This document shows positions 16,454-24,445 of a DNA stretch of 64,000 nucleotides, one piece after another. The stretch lies in NCBI RefSeq assembly GCF_002813375.1, contig NZ_PHUJ01000003.1, positions 5,332,001 through 5,396,000 of the forward strand, given 5' to 3'. Numbering within the stretch: position 1 is the first letter of the stretch; every line of letters starts with the position of its first letter. The stretch is from Pseudonocardia alni (lineage in GTDB: Bacteria > Actinomycetota > Actinomycetes > Mycobacteriales > Pseudonocardiaceae). The notes under the pieces are model-generated. The model was not told the origin of the DNA. It saw only the letters and a list, made by a program, of their open reading frames with translations, and ran no database searches. A program made the position numbers and the translations under genes.

Positions 16454-17346
16454 CCCGGGTCGCCGCCGGGGTCGGCGGGGCCACCGGCATCGGGGCCCCG
16501 GACGCGGCGGACCTGCGGCGCGTGGTGCGCACGGCGCTGGAGGAGGACCTGCGCTACGGCCCGGACGCGACGTCGGCGGCCACCGTCCCCGCCGACGCCG
16601 TGGCCCTCGCCTCGTTCACCCCGCGCGCCGACGGCGTGCTCGCCGGGGCCCCGGCCGCGCGCGCCGTGCTCGACGAGGTGCTGGGGGCGGGCGGCTATGC
16701 GGTGCTCGCCGAGGCCGCCGACGGTGACCGGCTCACCGCCGGCGCCCCGGCACTCACCGTGCGGGCCCCCGTGCGTGGGCTGCTCACCGCCGAGCGCACG
16801 GCGCTGAACCTGCTCACCCACCTGTCCGGGGTCGCGACGGCCACCCGCGCCTGGGTGGACGCCGTCGCGGGCACCGGCGCCCGGATCCGGGACACCCGCA
16901 AGACCCTGCCGGGCCTGCGGCTGCTGGAGAAGTACGCCGTGCGGTGCGGCGGCGGGGTGAACCACCGGCTCGGCCTGGGCGACGCGGTGCTGGTCAAGGA
17001 CAACCACGTCGCCGCCGCGGGGTCGGTGTCCGCCGCACTGACCGCGGCCCGGGAGCTGGCGCCGGATCTGCCGTGCGAGGTGGAGGTCGACTCGCTCGAC
17101 CAGCTCGACGAGGTCCTCGCACTCGGCGCCGAGCTGGTCCTGCTCGACAACTTCACCGTCGCGCAGACCGCCGAGGCGGTGCGCCGGCGCGGCGCCGGAC
17201 CGACGCTGCTGGAGTCCTCGGGCGGGCTGTCGCTCGACGTCGCGCGGGACTACGCGGCGACCGGGGTGGATTTCCTGGCCGTGGGCGGGCTGACCCACTC
17301 GGTGACCGCGCTGGACCTGGGGCTGGACCTCGTTCCCGGATCCTGA
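16450..17346 (+). CDS. nadC: Nicotinate-nucleotide pyrophosphorylase, carboxylating (NadC)
   Basis: Converts quinolinate plus PRPP to nicotinate mononucleotide, completing the de novo route from aspartate. 298 residues. Signatures: ALNLLTHLSGVAT, DTRKTLPGLR, KYAVRCGGGVNHR, LVKDNH, EVEVDSLDQ and the phosphate-binding LESSGGLSL. ATG overlaps the nadB stop. Last gene of the operon; the next start is 120 bp downstream. Confidence 0.97.
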   Translation: MTRVAAGVGGATGIGAPDAADLRRVVRTALEEDLRYGPDATSAATVPADAVALASFTPRADGVLAGAPAARAVLDEVLGAGGYAVLAEAADGDRLTAGAPALTVRAPVRGLLTAERTALNLLTHLSGVATATRAWVDAVAGTGARIRDTRKTLPGLRLLEKYAVRCGGGVNHRLGLGDAVLVKDNHVAAAGSVSAALTAARELAPDLPCEVEVDSLDQLDEVLALGAELVLLDNFTVAQTAEAVRRRGAGPTLLESSGGLSLDVARDYAATGVDFLAVGGLTHSVTALDLGLDLVPGS

Positions 17347-17466
17347 CGAACGACCTCGCGGTGACTCTGCGTTACGGAACGTCGAGGTGGGACCACTGAC
17401 GGGTACGGATCGCGGACACGTCGCGAACCGCGTCCGTGATCTTGGGCGATGGTGTCACAATCCCGC

Positions 17467-18993
17467 ATGGCCATCGCTCCCCCCGAGTTCGCCGGCCCGT
17501 TGCGGTACCGGACGGCAGCTGTACCGGCACGGCGCCGTCGCCGTCCGTTCCGGCCGCTCGTGCCGTCGGTGCCGTTGCTCGTGGCGGCGGGTGCGGGCGT
17601 CACCACGCTCGCGGTGTTCCCGCTGGTGTCCGGGGCGTTGGTTGACGACGCCTACATCACCCTCACCTACGCCCGGAACCTCGCGTTCCACGCGCACTGG
17701 GGGGTGAACCTCGACGGTGTCGCCCACACCGCGACCTCGCCGTTGAACGTGCTGCTGCTCGCGGCCGTGGCAGCGGTGGTGCGGCAACCGGTCGTGGCGG
17801 CGGGAGTCGTGTTCGCGCTCTGCGTCGCGGCGACGGGCTGGTGGGCGGCGCGGACCGCCTCCGTGCGGAGCTGGCCGGTGTGGACCGGGCCCGTGGCCGC
17901 GGCGGTCGTGCTGGTGAACCCGCTGCTGGTGTCCACCGTCGGGCTGGAAACCCACCTCGCGGTCGCGCTCCTGGTCGGGCTCTGCTGGGCGGCGACCGTG
18001 GGACGGCCCGGTGCGGCCGGGGTGCTGGGCGGGCTGCTCGTGCTCACCCGCCCGGATCTGGCCGTGGTCGTCGTTGCCGCGACGGCCGCGGTGCCGGCGC
18101 TGATGCGCCGGGCCCAGGTCGTGTTCGCCGCCGCGGTGACGACCGCCCTGCCGTGGTTCGTGCTGGCCTGGATCCTCCTGGGGTCGGCGGTGCCCGACAC
18201 GATGCTGTGGAAGGTGGGGGCGGACTGGGGTGGCACGACGGTCCTCAACGGTCTCGGTCTCTATCTCCGGGTGTTCCCCGTGGCGACCCCGCTCGCGCTG
18301 ATCGGTCCGGTCGCAGGGGCGGTCGCCGGGGTGCTGTGGGTGTTCGCGCAGGGAGTCCGCGCGGTTCCCGCACTGGTGCTGGGCGCGGGTTCCGCCGCGC
18401 ACCTGCTGGTTTTCTGCTTGCTCGGCACGGCGCCGTACCACTGGTACTACGGCCCCGCTGTCGGTGCGCTGTCGGTACTGGTCGTGTTCGCGCTCGCCGC
18501 GGTGTCCGGCTGGGCCTGGGCGCACGCGCCCGAGATCGCCCCGGTCGTGGTCCGCGCGGGTTGCGGGGCAGTCGTCCTGCTCGTGCTCCTCTCGGCGGGT
18601 TACGCGGGGCACGACGGGGCGCGCTGGCGGATCGCGCCGATCTCCACCAACCACGCGACGTCCGAGGAGTACGCACGGGTGGCGGGCGGGCTGCACGGCA
18701 AGGTCGTCAGCGCGGGGGAGGTCGGTGCGCTGGCCTACTTCTGCGAGGACCGGTGCGCGATCGACGATCCGTTGTCCGAACGTGCCGCCCTGCTGGGGCG
18801 GGTCCGGGACCGGATCGACCGCTCGGGCCCTGTCCTCGGCGCCCTGCTGCGGGTCAACTACCTCTTCGTGCGCCCTGCTCGGTACACCCCCGGGACGAGC
18901 ACGCTGATGATGCGGCGTGGGACCTTTCCCGACGGGGTCGACGTCGCCACACCGTGGAGCGGAGCCGGCAACCTGGTCGTCTTCCCGCGGTGA
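17467..18993 (+). CDS. Polytopic membrane protein, probable GT-C fold glycosyltransferase
   Basis: About 508 residues. A basic N-terminus is followed by about ten hydrophobic segments to residue about 380, then an extracytoplasmic-type C-terminal domain with a Cys pair (FCEDRCAIDD). The first loop has an Asp-Asp pair (DDAYITLTYARN, about residues 60-61) followed by HTATSPLN, the placement seen in GT-C polyprenyl-phosphate-sugar transferases including arabinofuranosyltransferases of actinobacteria. Donor and acceptor are unknown. ATG 17467 sits 5 nt after CACAAT (17456-17461); ATG 17449 is the alternative. It has no biochemical link to nadC or the following gene. Confidence 0.6.
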   Translation: MAIAPPEFAGPLRYRTAAVPARRRRRPFRPLVPSVPLLVAAGAGVTTLAVFPLVSGALVDDAYITLTYARNLAFHAHWGVNLDGVAHTATSPLNVLLLAAVAAVVRQPVVAAGVVFALCVAATGWWAARTASVRSWPVWTGPVAAAVVLVNPLLVSTVGLETHLAVALLVGLCWAATVGRPGAAGVLGGLLVLTRPDLAVVVVAATAAVPALMRRAQVVFAAAVTTALPWFVLAWILLGSAVPDTMLWKVGADWGGTTVLNGLGLYLRVFPVATPLALIGPVAGAVAGVLWVFAQGVRAVPALVLGAGSAAHLLVFCLLGTAPYHWYYGPAVGALSVLVVFALAAVSGWAWAHAPEIAPVVVRAGCGAVVLLVLLSAGYAGHDGARWRIAPISTNHATSEEYARVAGGLHGKVVSAGEVGALAYFCEDRCAIDDPLSERAALLGRVRDRIDRSGPVLGALLRVNYLFVRPARYTPGTSTLMMRRGTFPDGVDVATPWSGAGNLVVFPR

Positions 18994-19002
18994 GCACCCG
19001 GC

Positions 19003-20205
19003 TCACGGCCCGGCCAGCAGCTCCGACTGCACCGGGGCCGGGAAGCGGGCGGAGACCCGCGCCCCGCCCAGCAACGCCCGCAGGCGCTCCGCGGCGTCGT
19101 CGACCGCCCGGCGGGCGGCTGGGTCGACGTCGCCGAACAGCCGGGTCACGACGGCGCCGTCGGGCCGCTGCACCCAGGTCCCGGCGACGGCGCCGTCCAC
19201 CCAGACCGCGGGGCCGCCGTTGCCGTTGCGGTCGAACAGCAGCGGTGCGTGCGCCGGGTCGAGGTACCAGCCGCGGGCCTTCCATCCCATCGTCGTCGGG
19301 TCCAGGCTCGGCAGCAGCGCCACCGACGGCCCGGGGTCGGCGACCGGGTCGAGGTCGTCGGGGAGCAGGTGACCGGTGCCGCCGTCGTCGAGCCCGACCT
19401 CGACGGCGCCGACGTCGGCCAGCGCGGTGCGGGTGGTGGCGACCGTCCAGCCGGCCCACCACCGCAGGTCGTCGCGGGTGGCCGGGCCGAACGCGCGCAG
19501 GTGGGCACGGGCCAGCCCGGCCGCCGCGGCGCGGCGCACGCCGTCGTCGGCGGTGGCGGGCGGGGGAGCGCCGATGCCGCCGGGCACCCAGTCGTCGGCG
19601 GCGGCCCACCGGTACTGCCCGTTGACCCAGGTCCCGACCGGCTCGCCGCGCAGCACCCGCCCCTCGAAGCCGAGCACCAGCAGCACCCGGCCGTGCGCGG
19701 GCTGGGTCCCGCCGCCGGGCAGCGTGACCCGCCGGGCGGCGAGGTCGGGCAGCGCGACGCCGACCGCGCGGGCCGGGGTCGGGCCGTGCTCGCGCAGCAG
19801 CGTCAGCACCCGGTCGGCGGCCTCGGCGTACCAGGCCTGCGGGTCGTCGACGCCGTCCGCCGCGAGCTGCCGCAGCAGGTCACGGCGCTGCACCGCGGCG
19901 ACGTCCACGGTGGCCGCGTGGTGGGCCAGGGCGGCGTGGGCACGACTGAACACCCACAGCGTGCGGCGCATCGCGTGGTGGCGCAGCAGGGTCCGGTCCT
20001 CGTGCAGCGCCGCCGCGACCGGCGCCAGCGACGGCGTCGCCATCCGGGCCGCCGCCGACAGGTACACCGAGACCGGGTCGGTGGAGTGCAGCGCGACCAG
20101 GTCGTCGCTGATCGCGACGACGTCGTCGGTGCGGGTGTGCGGGGCGAGCCGGTGCCGGGTCACCAGCCGGGCCCGGCGTTCGGCGTCGCTCACGTGGCGG
20201 GTCAC
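19003..20205 (-). CDS. Winged-helix DNA-binding domain protein (HTH_42, AlkZ/YcaQ-like)
   Basis: About 400 residues matching the HTH_42 family: tandem winged-helix modules (LVALHSTDPVSVYLSAAARM; RTLWVFSRAHA) and a C-terminal barrel (GWYLDPAHAPLLFDRNGNGGPAVWVDG). Characterised relatives are AlkZ-type DNA glycosylases that unhook interstrand crosslinks, often beside antibiotic clusters; many members are uncharacterised. GTG 20205 follows CAGTCT (minus strand, 20213-20218) by 7 nt. Single gene, divergent from hisD. Confidence 0.75.
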   Translation of the reverse strand: MTRHVSDAERRARLVTRHRLAPHTRTDDVVAISDDLVALHSTDPVSVYLSAAARMATPSLAPVAAALHEDRTLLRHHAMRRTLWVFSRAHAALAHHAATVDVAAVQRRDLLRQLAADGVDDPQAWYAEAADRVLTLLREHGPTPARAVGVALPDLAARRVTLPGGGTQPAHGRVLLVLGFEGRVLRGEPVGTWVNGQYRWAAADDWVPGGIGAPPPATADDGVRRAAAAGLARAHLRAFGPATRDDLRWWAGWTVATTRTALADVGAVEVGLDDGGTGHLLPDDLDPVADPGPSVALLPSLDPTTMGWKARGWYLDPAHAPLLFDRNGNGGPAVWVDGAVAGTWVQRPDGAVVTRLFGDVDPAARRAVDDAAERLRALLGGARVSARFPAPVQSELLAGP

Positions 20206-20285
20206 GCCGCGGAGACTGCCACGGCCCACCGACGGCGAGGACGTGGCTCACCCCGCCGGGATGGGACCGTGCCGGACCGCCGCCG

Positions 20286-20291
20286 TATCCT
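20286..20291 (+). promoter_or_regulatory. -10 hexamer of the his operon, leaderless start
   Basis: TATCCT ends 7 nt before the hisD ATG, so transcription should start at or next to the A of ATG. There is therefore no room for a classical his leader-peptide attenuator. Confidence 0.55.
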
Positions 20292-20298
20292 GGGGGCC

Positions 20299-21627
20299 AT
20301 GCTCCGCCGCCTCGACCTGCGAGCCGAACCGCTGCCCCGTCCGGCCACCCTGCGCGGCATGATGCCGCGCGCCGAGCTGGACATCGACGCCGCTCTGGAG
20401 CGTGCCCGCCCGCTGGTGGAGGACGTGCGCGACCGCGGCGCCGCCGCCGCGCTGGACGCCACCGAGCGCTTCGACCGGGTCCGTCCGGAGACCGTGCGCG
20501 TCCCGGCCGAGGCGATCTCCGCCGCCCTGCGCGATCTCGACCCGGACGTGCGCGCGGCACTGGAGACCTCGATCGAGCGCGCCCGGATCGTGCACGCCGA
20601 GCAGCGCAGGCCCGACGTGGTCACCCAGGTCGTCCCCGGCGGCACCGTCACCGAGCGGTTCGTCCCGGTCCGCCGGGTCGGGCTCTACGCCCCGGGCGGG
20701 CTGGCGGTCTACCCGTCGAGCGTGATCATGAACGTGGTCCCGGCGCAGGCGGCCGGCGTGGAGTCGCTGGTCGTCGCCTCCCCGGCGCAGGCGGAGTTCG
20801 GCGGACGCCCGCACCCGACGATCCTGGCGGCGGCCGCGCTGCTCGGCGTCGAGGAGGTGTGGGCCGTCGGCGGCGCCCAGTGCGTCGCGCTGCTGGCCTA
20901 CGGCGGCACCGATACCGACGGCGCCGAGCTGGAGCCGGTCGACATGGTCACCGGCCCCGGCAACGTCTACGTCACCGCGGCCAAGCGGATGCTGCGCGGC
21001 CTGGTCGGGATCGACGCCGAGGCCGGCACCACCGAGATCGCGATCCTCGCCGACGACACCGCGGACGCCGCGCACGTCGCCGCGGACCTCATCTCGCAGG
21101 CCGAGCACGACCCGAACGCCGCATCGGTGCTGGTCACGACCTCCGACGCGCTGGTGGAGCGGGTCGAGGCCGAGCTGGAGACCCGGGTCGGCGCGACCAA
21201 GCACACCGAGCGGGTGCGCACCGCGCTGACCGGGCCGCAGTCCGGGGTCATCCTGGTGTCCTCGACCGCCGACGGGGTCGCCGTCGTCGACGCCTACGCC
21301 GCCGAGCACCTGGAGATCCAGACCGCCGACTCCGGGGGCGACGCGGCGAAGGTCCGCAACGCCGGTGCGATCTTCGTCGGGGCCTGGTCGCCGGTGTCGC
21401 TGGGCGACTACTGCGCCGGGTCGAACCACGTGCTCCCGACCGGGGGCTGCGCGCGGCACTCCGGCGGGCTGTCGACGGCGACGTTCCTGCGCGGCATCCA
21501 CGTCGTCGACTACGGACGCGCGGCGCTGGCCGAGGTCGCCGGCCGGGTCGTGACCCTGGCGAACGCCGAGGACCTGCCCGCCCACGGCGAGGCCGTGACC
21601 GCCCGGTTCGAGGGGGCCGGGGCGTGA
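20299..21627 (+). CDS. hisD: Histidinol dehydrogenase (HisD)
   Basis: Zinc enzyme performing the last two oxidations of histidine synthesis (histidinol to histidine, NAD-dependent). 442 residues. Conserved elements: GLYAPGGLAVYPSSVIMN, GGAQCVALLAYG, VDMVTGPGN, SQAEHDPNA and LPTGGCARHSGGLS. First gene of hisDCB; GTGA overlap with hisC. Confidence 0.97.
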   Translation: MLRRLDLRAEPLPRPATLRGMMPRAELDIDAALERARPLVEDVRDRGAAAALDATERFDRVRPETVRVPAEAISAALRDLDPDVRAALETSIERARIVHAEQRRPDVVTQVVPGGTVTERFVPVRRVGLYAPGGLAVYPSSVIMNVVPAQAAGVESLVVASPAQAEFGGRPHPTILAAAALLGVEEVWAVGGAQCVALLAYGGTDTDGAELEPVDMVTGPGNVYVTAAKRMLRGLVGIDAEAGTTEIAILADDTADAAHVAADLISQAEHDPNAASVLVTTSDALVERVEAELETRVGATKHTERVRTALTGPQSGVILVSSTADGVAVVDAYAAEHLEIQTADSGGDAAKVRNAGAIFVGAWSPVSLGDYCAGSNHVLPTGGCARHSGGLSTATFLRGIHVVDYGRAALAEVAGRVVTLANAEDLPAHGEAVTARFEGAGA

Positions 21628-22745
21628 CCGCCGGGTCGACGGTCCGGCTCGCGGACCTGCCGCTGCGCGAGGACCTGCGCGGGAAGAGCCCGTACGGCGC
21701 GCCGCAGCTCGACGTCGCGGTGCGGCTCAACACCAACGAGAACCCGTACCCGCCGCCGCCCGAGCTTGTCGCCGACGTCGCCGCCTTGGTGGAGGAGGCG
21801 GCCCGTGAGCTGCACCGGTACCCCGACCGCGACCTCGTCGCGCTGCGGGGCGATCTCGCCGCCTACCTGTCCCGGCAGACCGGGGTCGAGCTGACCACGG
21901 CGAACCTGTGGGCCGCGAACGGGTCCAACGAGATCCTCCAGCAGATCCTGCAGACCTTCGGCGGTCCCGGCCGGACCGCGCTCGGCTTCGTGCCCAGCTA
22001 CTCGATGCACCCGATCCTCGCCTCCGGTACGCAGACCGAGTTCGTCCCGGTGCCGCGCCGCGACGACTTCACCCTCGACATCGACGCGGCCGTCACCGTC
22101 CTGGCCGAGAAGGCCCCGGACGTCACGTTCGTGACCAGCCCGAACAACCCGACCGGGCAGTCGGTCGCCCCGGCCGACCTGGCCCGGCTGGTCGACGCCG
22201 CCCCCGGCATGGTCGTCGTCGACGAGGCCTACGCCGAGTTCGCCGAGGCCACCGGCCGCCCGAGCGCCACGACCCTGCTGGCGACGCACGGCCACAAGCT
22301 CGTGGTGTCGCGGACGATGAGCAAGGCGTTCGCCTTCGCCGGCGGTCGGCTGGGCTACCTCGCCGCCGCGCCCGCGGTGATCGACGCACTCCAGCTCGTG
22401 CGACTGCCCTACCACCTGTCGGTGCTGTCGCAGGCCGCCGCGCGGGCCGCGCTCCGCCACGCCGAGGCCACCCTCGGCTCGGTGGCGCTGCTCGCCGCCG
22501 AGCGGGACCGGATCTCCGGCGAGCTGGCCGCCGCCGGCTACGACGTCGTGGCCTCCGACGCCAACTTCATCCTCTTCGGACGCTTCGCCGACGCCGGCCG
22601 CGCCTGGAAGGGGTTCCTCGACCAGGGCGTGCTGATCCGCGACGTCGGCATCCCCGAGCGGCTGCGGGTCACCGTCGGCACGCCGGAGGAGAACGACGCC
22701 TTCCTCGCCGCCGCCACCGACCTCGCCACCCAGGAGCTGTTGTGA
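21624..22745 (+). CDS. hisC: Histidinol-phosphate aminotransferase (HisC)
   Basis: Class I/II PLP aminotransferase, 373 residues. Visible: VRLNTNENPYPPPP at the substrate entrance, AANGSNEILQQIL, SPNNPTGQS, the cofactor aspartate in VVVDEAYAEF, and the Schiff-base lysine in SRTMSKAFAFAGGRLGY. In actinobacteria HisC can also contribute to aromatic amino acid transamination. GTG overlaps the hisD stop; its stop shares one base with the hisB ATG. Confidence 0.96.
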   Translation: MTAGSTVRLADLPLREDLRGKSPYGAPQLDVAVRLNTNENPYPPPPELVADVAALVEEAARELHRYPDRDLVALRGDLAAYLSRQTGVELTTANLWAANGSNEILQQILQTFGGPGRTALGFVPSYSMHPILASGTQTEFVPVPRRDDFTLDIDAAVTVLAEKAPDVTFVTSPNNPTGQSVAPADLARLVDAAPGMVVVDEAYAEFAEATGRPSATTLLATHGHKLVVSRTMSKAFAFAGGRLGYLAAAPAVIDALQLVRLPYHLSVLSQAAARAALRHAEATLGSVALLAAERDRISGELAAAGYDVVASDANFILFGRFADAGRAWKGFLDQGVLIRDVGIPERLRVTVGTPEENDAFLAAATDLATQELL

Positions 22746-23356
22746 TGACCGACAAGGTGAGCCGCATCGGACGCGTCGAACGCGTCACCAAGGAGACCCG
22801 CATCGTCGTCGAGATCGACCTCGACGGCACCGGGCGCACCGACATCACCACCACGGTCCCGTTCTTCGACCACATGCTCGACGCGTTCGGCAAGCACGGC
22901 AGCTTCGACCTGTCCGTGCACGCCGAGGGCGATATCGAGATCGACTCCCACCACACCGTGGAGGACGTCGCGATCGTGCTGGGACAGGCGATCCGCCAGG
23001 CGCTGGGGGACAAGAAGGGCATCCGCCGCTTCGGCGACGCCTGGATCCCGATGGACGAGGCCCTCGCCCAGGCCGTCGTCGACGTCTCCGGCCGGCCCTA
23101 CACCGTGTGCACCGGCGAGCCGGAGATGATGCGCGGCTTCGTCGTCGGCGGGCACTACCCGACCGTGCTGAACAAGCACGTCTTCGAGTCCCTGGCCTTC
23201 CACGGGCACCTCGCCCTGCACGTCCGGGTGCTCGACGGCCGCGACCCGCACCACATCACCGAGGCCGAGTTCAAGGCCGTCGCCCGCGCGCTGCGGGCCG
23301 CGACCGAGCCCGACCCGCGGGTCACCGGGGTGCCGTCCACCAAGGGCGCCCTCTGA
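22745..23356 (+). CDS. hisB: Imidazoleglycerol-phosphate dehydratase (HisB)
   Basis: Monofunctional IGPD of 203 residues with the paired metal-binding repeats: FFDHMLDAFGKHG and DSHHTVEDVAI in the first half, FVVGGHYPT and HHITEAEFKA in the second. No phosphatase domain is fused, so histidinol-phosphate phosphatase must be encoded elsewhere. In other actinobacteria hisH normally follows closely; here it lies 8.5 kb away. Confidence 0.97.
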   Translation: MTDKVSRIGRVERVTKETRIVVEIDLDGTGRTDITTTVPFFDHMLDAFGKHGSFDLSVHAEGDIEIDSHHTVEDVAIVLGQAIRQALGDKKGIRRFGDAWIPMDEALAQAVVDVSGRPYTVCTGEPEMMRGFVVGGHYPTVLNKHVFESLAFHGHLALHVRVLDGRDPHHITEAEFKAVARALRAATEPDPRVTGVPSTKGAL

Positions 23357-23362
23357 CGGAAT

Positions 23363-23376
23363 GTTGAGCCCTCAAC
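23363..23376. promoter_or_regulatory. Palindrome before the LLM oxidoreductase gene, possible MarR-type operator
   Basis: GTTGAG-CC-CTCAAC, a 14-bp inverted repeat in the 36-bp gap between hisB and the next gene. TTGA...TCAA half-sites are typical of MarR-family operators, but no MarR gene is in the window. It suggests the downstream gene is controlled apart from the his operon. Confidence 0.4.
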
Positions 23377-23392
23377 TTCTGTTGCAGAGGGC

Positions 23393-24445
23393 ATGACGAA
23401 GATCGGGTTCCTGTCGTTCGGGCACCACGGAGAGGTCCCCGGGTCCCGGACCCCCACCGCCGCCGACGCGCTGCGCCAGACCGTGGAGCTGGCGCGTGCC
23501 GCGGAGGACATCGGCATCGACGGCGCCTTCGTGCGCGTGCACCACTTCGAGCGCCAGCTGGCCGCGCCGTTCCCGCTGCTCGCAGCGATCGCGGCGACCA
23601 CCAGCCGGATCGAGATGGGCACCGGCGTGATCGACATGCGCTACGAGAACCCGCTCTACATGGCCGAGGAGGCCGCCGCGACCGACCTGCTCTCCGGCGA
23701 GCGGCTGCAGCTCGGCGTGAGCCGGGGCTCGCCCGAGATCGCGCTGAACGGCGCCGAGGCCTTCGGGTACCGGCCCGCCGACGGGCAGACCCACGCCGAC
23801 GCCGCCCGCGCCAAGGCCGAGGTGTTCCTCGCCGCGATCCGCGGTGCCGGGGTGGCGCCCGCCGACCCGTCCCGCACCCGCGGGCGGCACGTCGCGCTGC
23901 CGGTGCAGCCGCAGTCCCCGGGCCTCGGCGACCGGATCTGGTGGGGCGCGGGCACCCGGGCCACCGCCGAGTGGGCCGCGACCCAGGGCATGAACCTGCA
24001 GAGCTCGACGCTGCTCACCGAGGACACCGGCGAGTCGTTCGACCGGCTGCAGGCCGAGCAGATCCTGCGCTACCGCGAGGCCTGGGCCGCCGCCGGGCAC
24101 GACCGCACCCCGCTGGTGTCGGTGTCGCGCAGCGTCATCCCGGTCACGACCGACCTCGACCGCCGCTACTTCGGTGAGCGCGGCGAGGACGACCAGGTCG
24201 GGGTCCTCGACGGCGCCCGGTCCCGGTTCGGCCGCAGCTACGTCGGCGACCCGGACCGGATCGCCGCCGAGCTCGCCGAGGACGCCGCGGTGCGGGAGGC
24301 GGACTACGTGCTGTTCACCGTGCCCAACCAGCTCGGTGTCGAGTACAACGCGCACCTGCTGCGCTCGATCGCCGAGCGGGTCGCCCCGGCGATCGGCTGG
24401 GCGGCGGCCGGTCACCAGGTGGCGGCGGCGGTCCCCAGCAGCTGA
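23393..24445 (+). CDS. LLM class flavin-dependent oxidoreductase
   Basis: 350 residues of the luciferase-like (TIM-barrel) monooxygenase family: IGFLSFGHHG start, DGAFVRVHHFERQ, EMGTGVIDMRYENPLYMAEEAA, RLQLGVSRGSPE, and a C-terminal GDPDRIAAELAED region that contacts flavin in relatives. FMN or F420 could be the cofactor; the substrate is unknown. GCAGAGGG just upstream may serve as ribosome site. Its last 34 bp overlap the convergent CoA transferase gene. Confidence 0.88.
   Translation: MTKIGFLSFGHHGEVPGSRTPTAADALRQTVELARAAEDIGIDGAFVRVHHFERQLAAPFPLLAAIAATTSRIEMGTGVIDMRYENPLYMAEEAAATDLLSGERLQLGVSRGSPEIALNGAEAFGYRPADGQTHADAARAKAEVFLAAIRGAGVAPADPSRTRGRHVALPVQPQSPGLGDRIWWGAGTRATAEWAATQGMNLQSSTLLTEDTGESFDRLQAEQILRYREAWAAAGHDRTPLVSVSRSVIPVTTDLDRRYFGERGEDDQVGVLDGARSRFGRSYVGDPDRIAAELAEDAAVREADYVLFTVPNQLGVEYNAHLLRSIAERVAPAIGWAAAGHQVAAAVPSS

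Noticed and set aside
20206..20298. A his leader-peptide attenuator or T-box before hisD
   Set aside because: The -10 hexamer lies 7 nt before the ATG, leaving no leader, and no His-rich mini-ORF is present.
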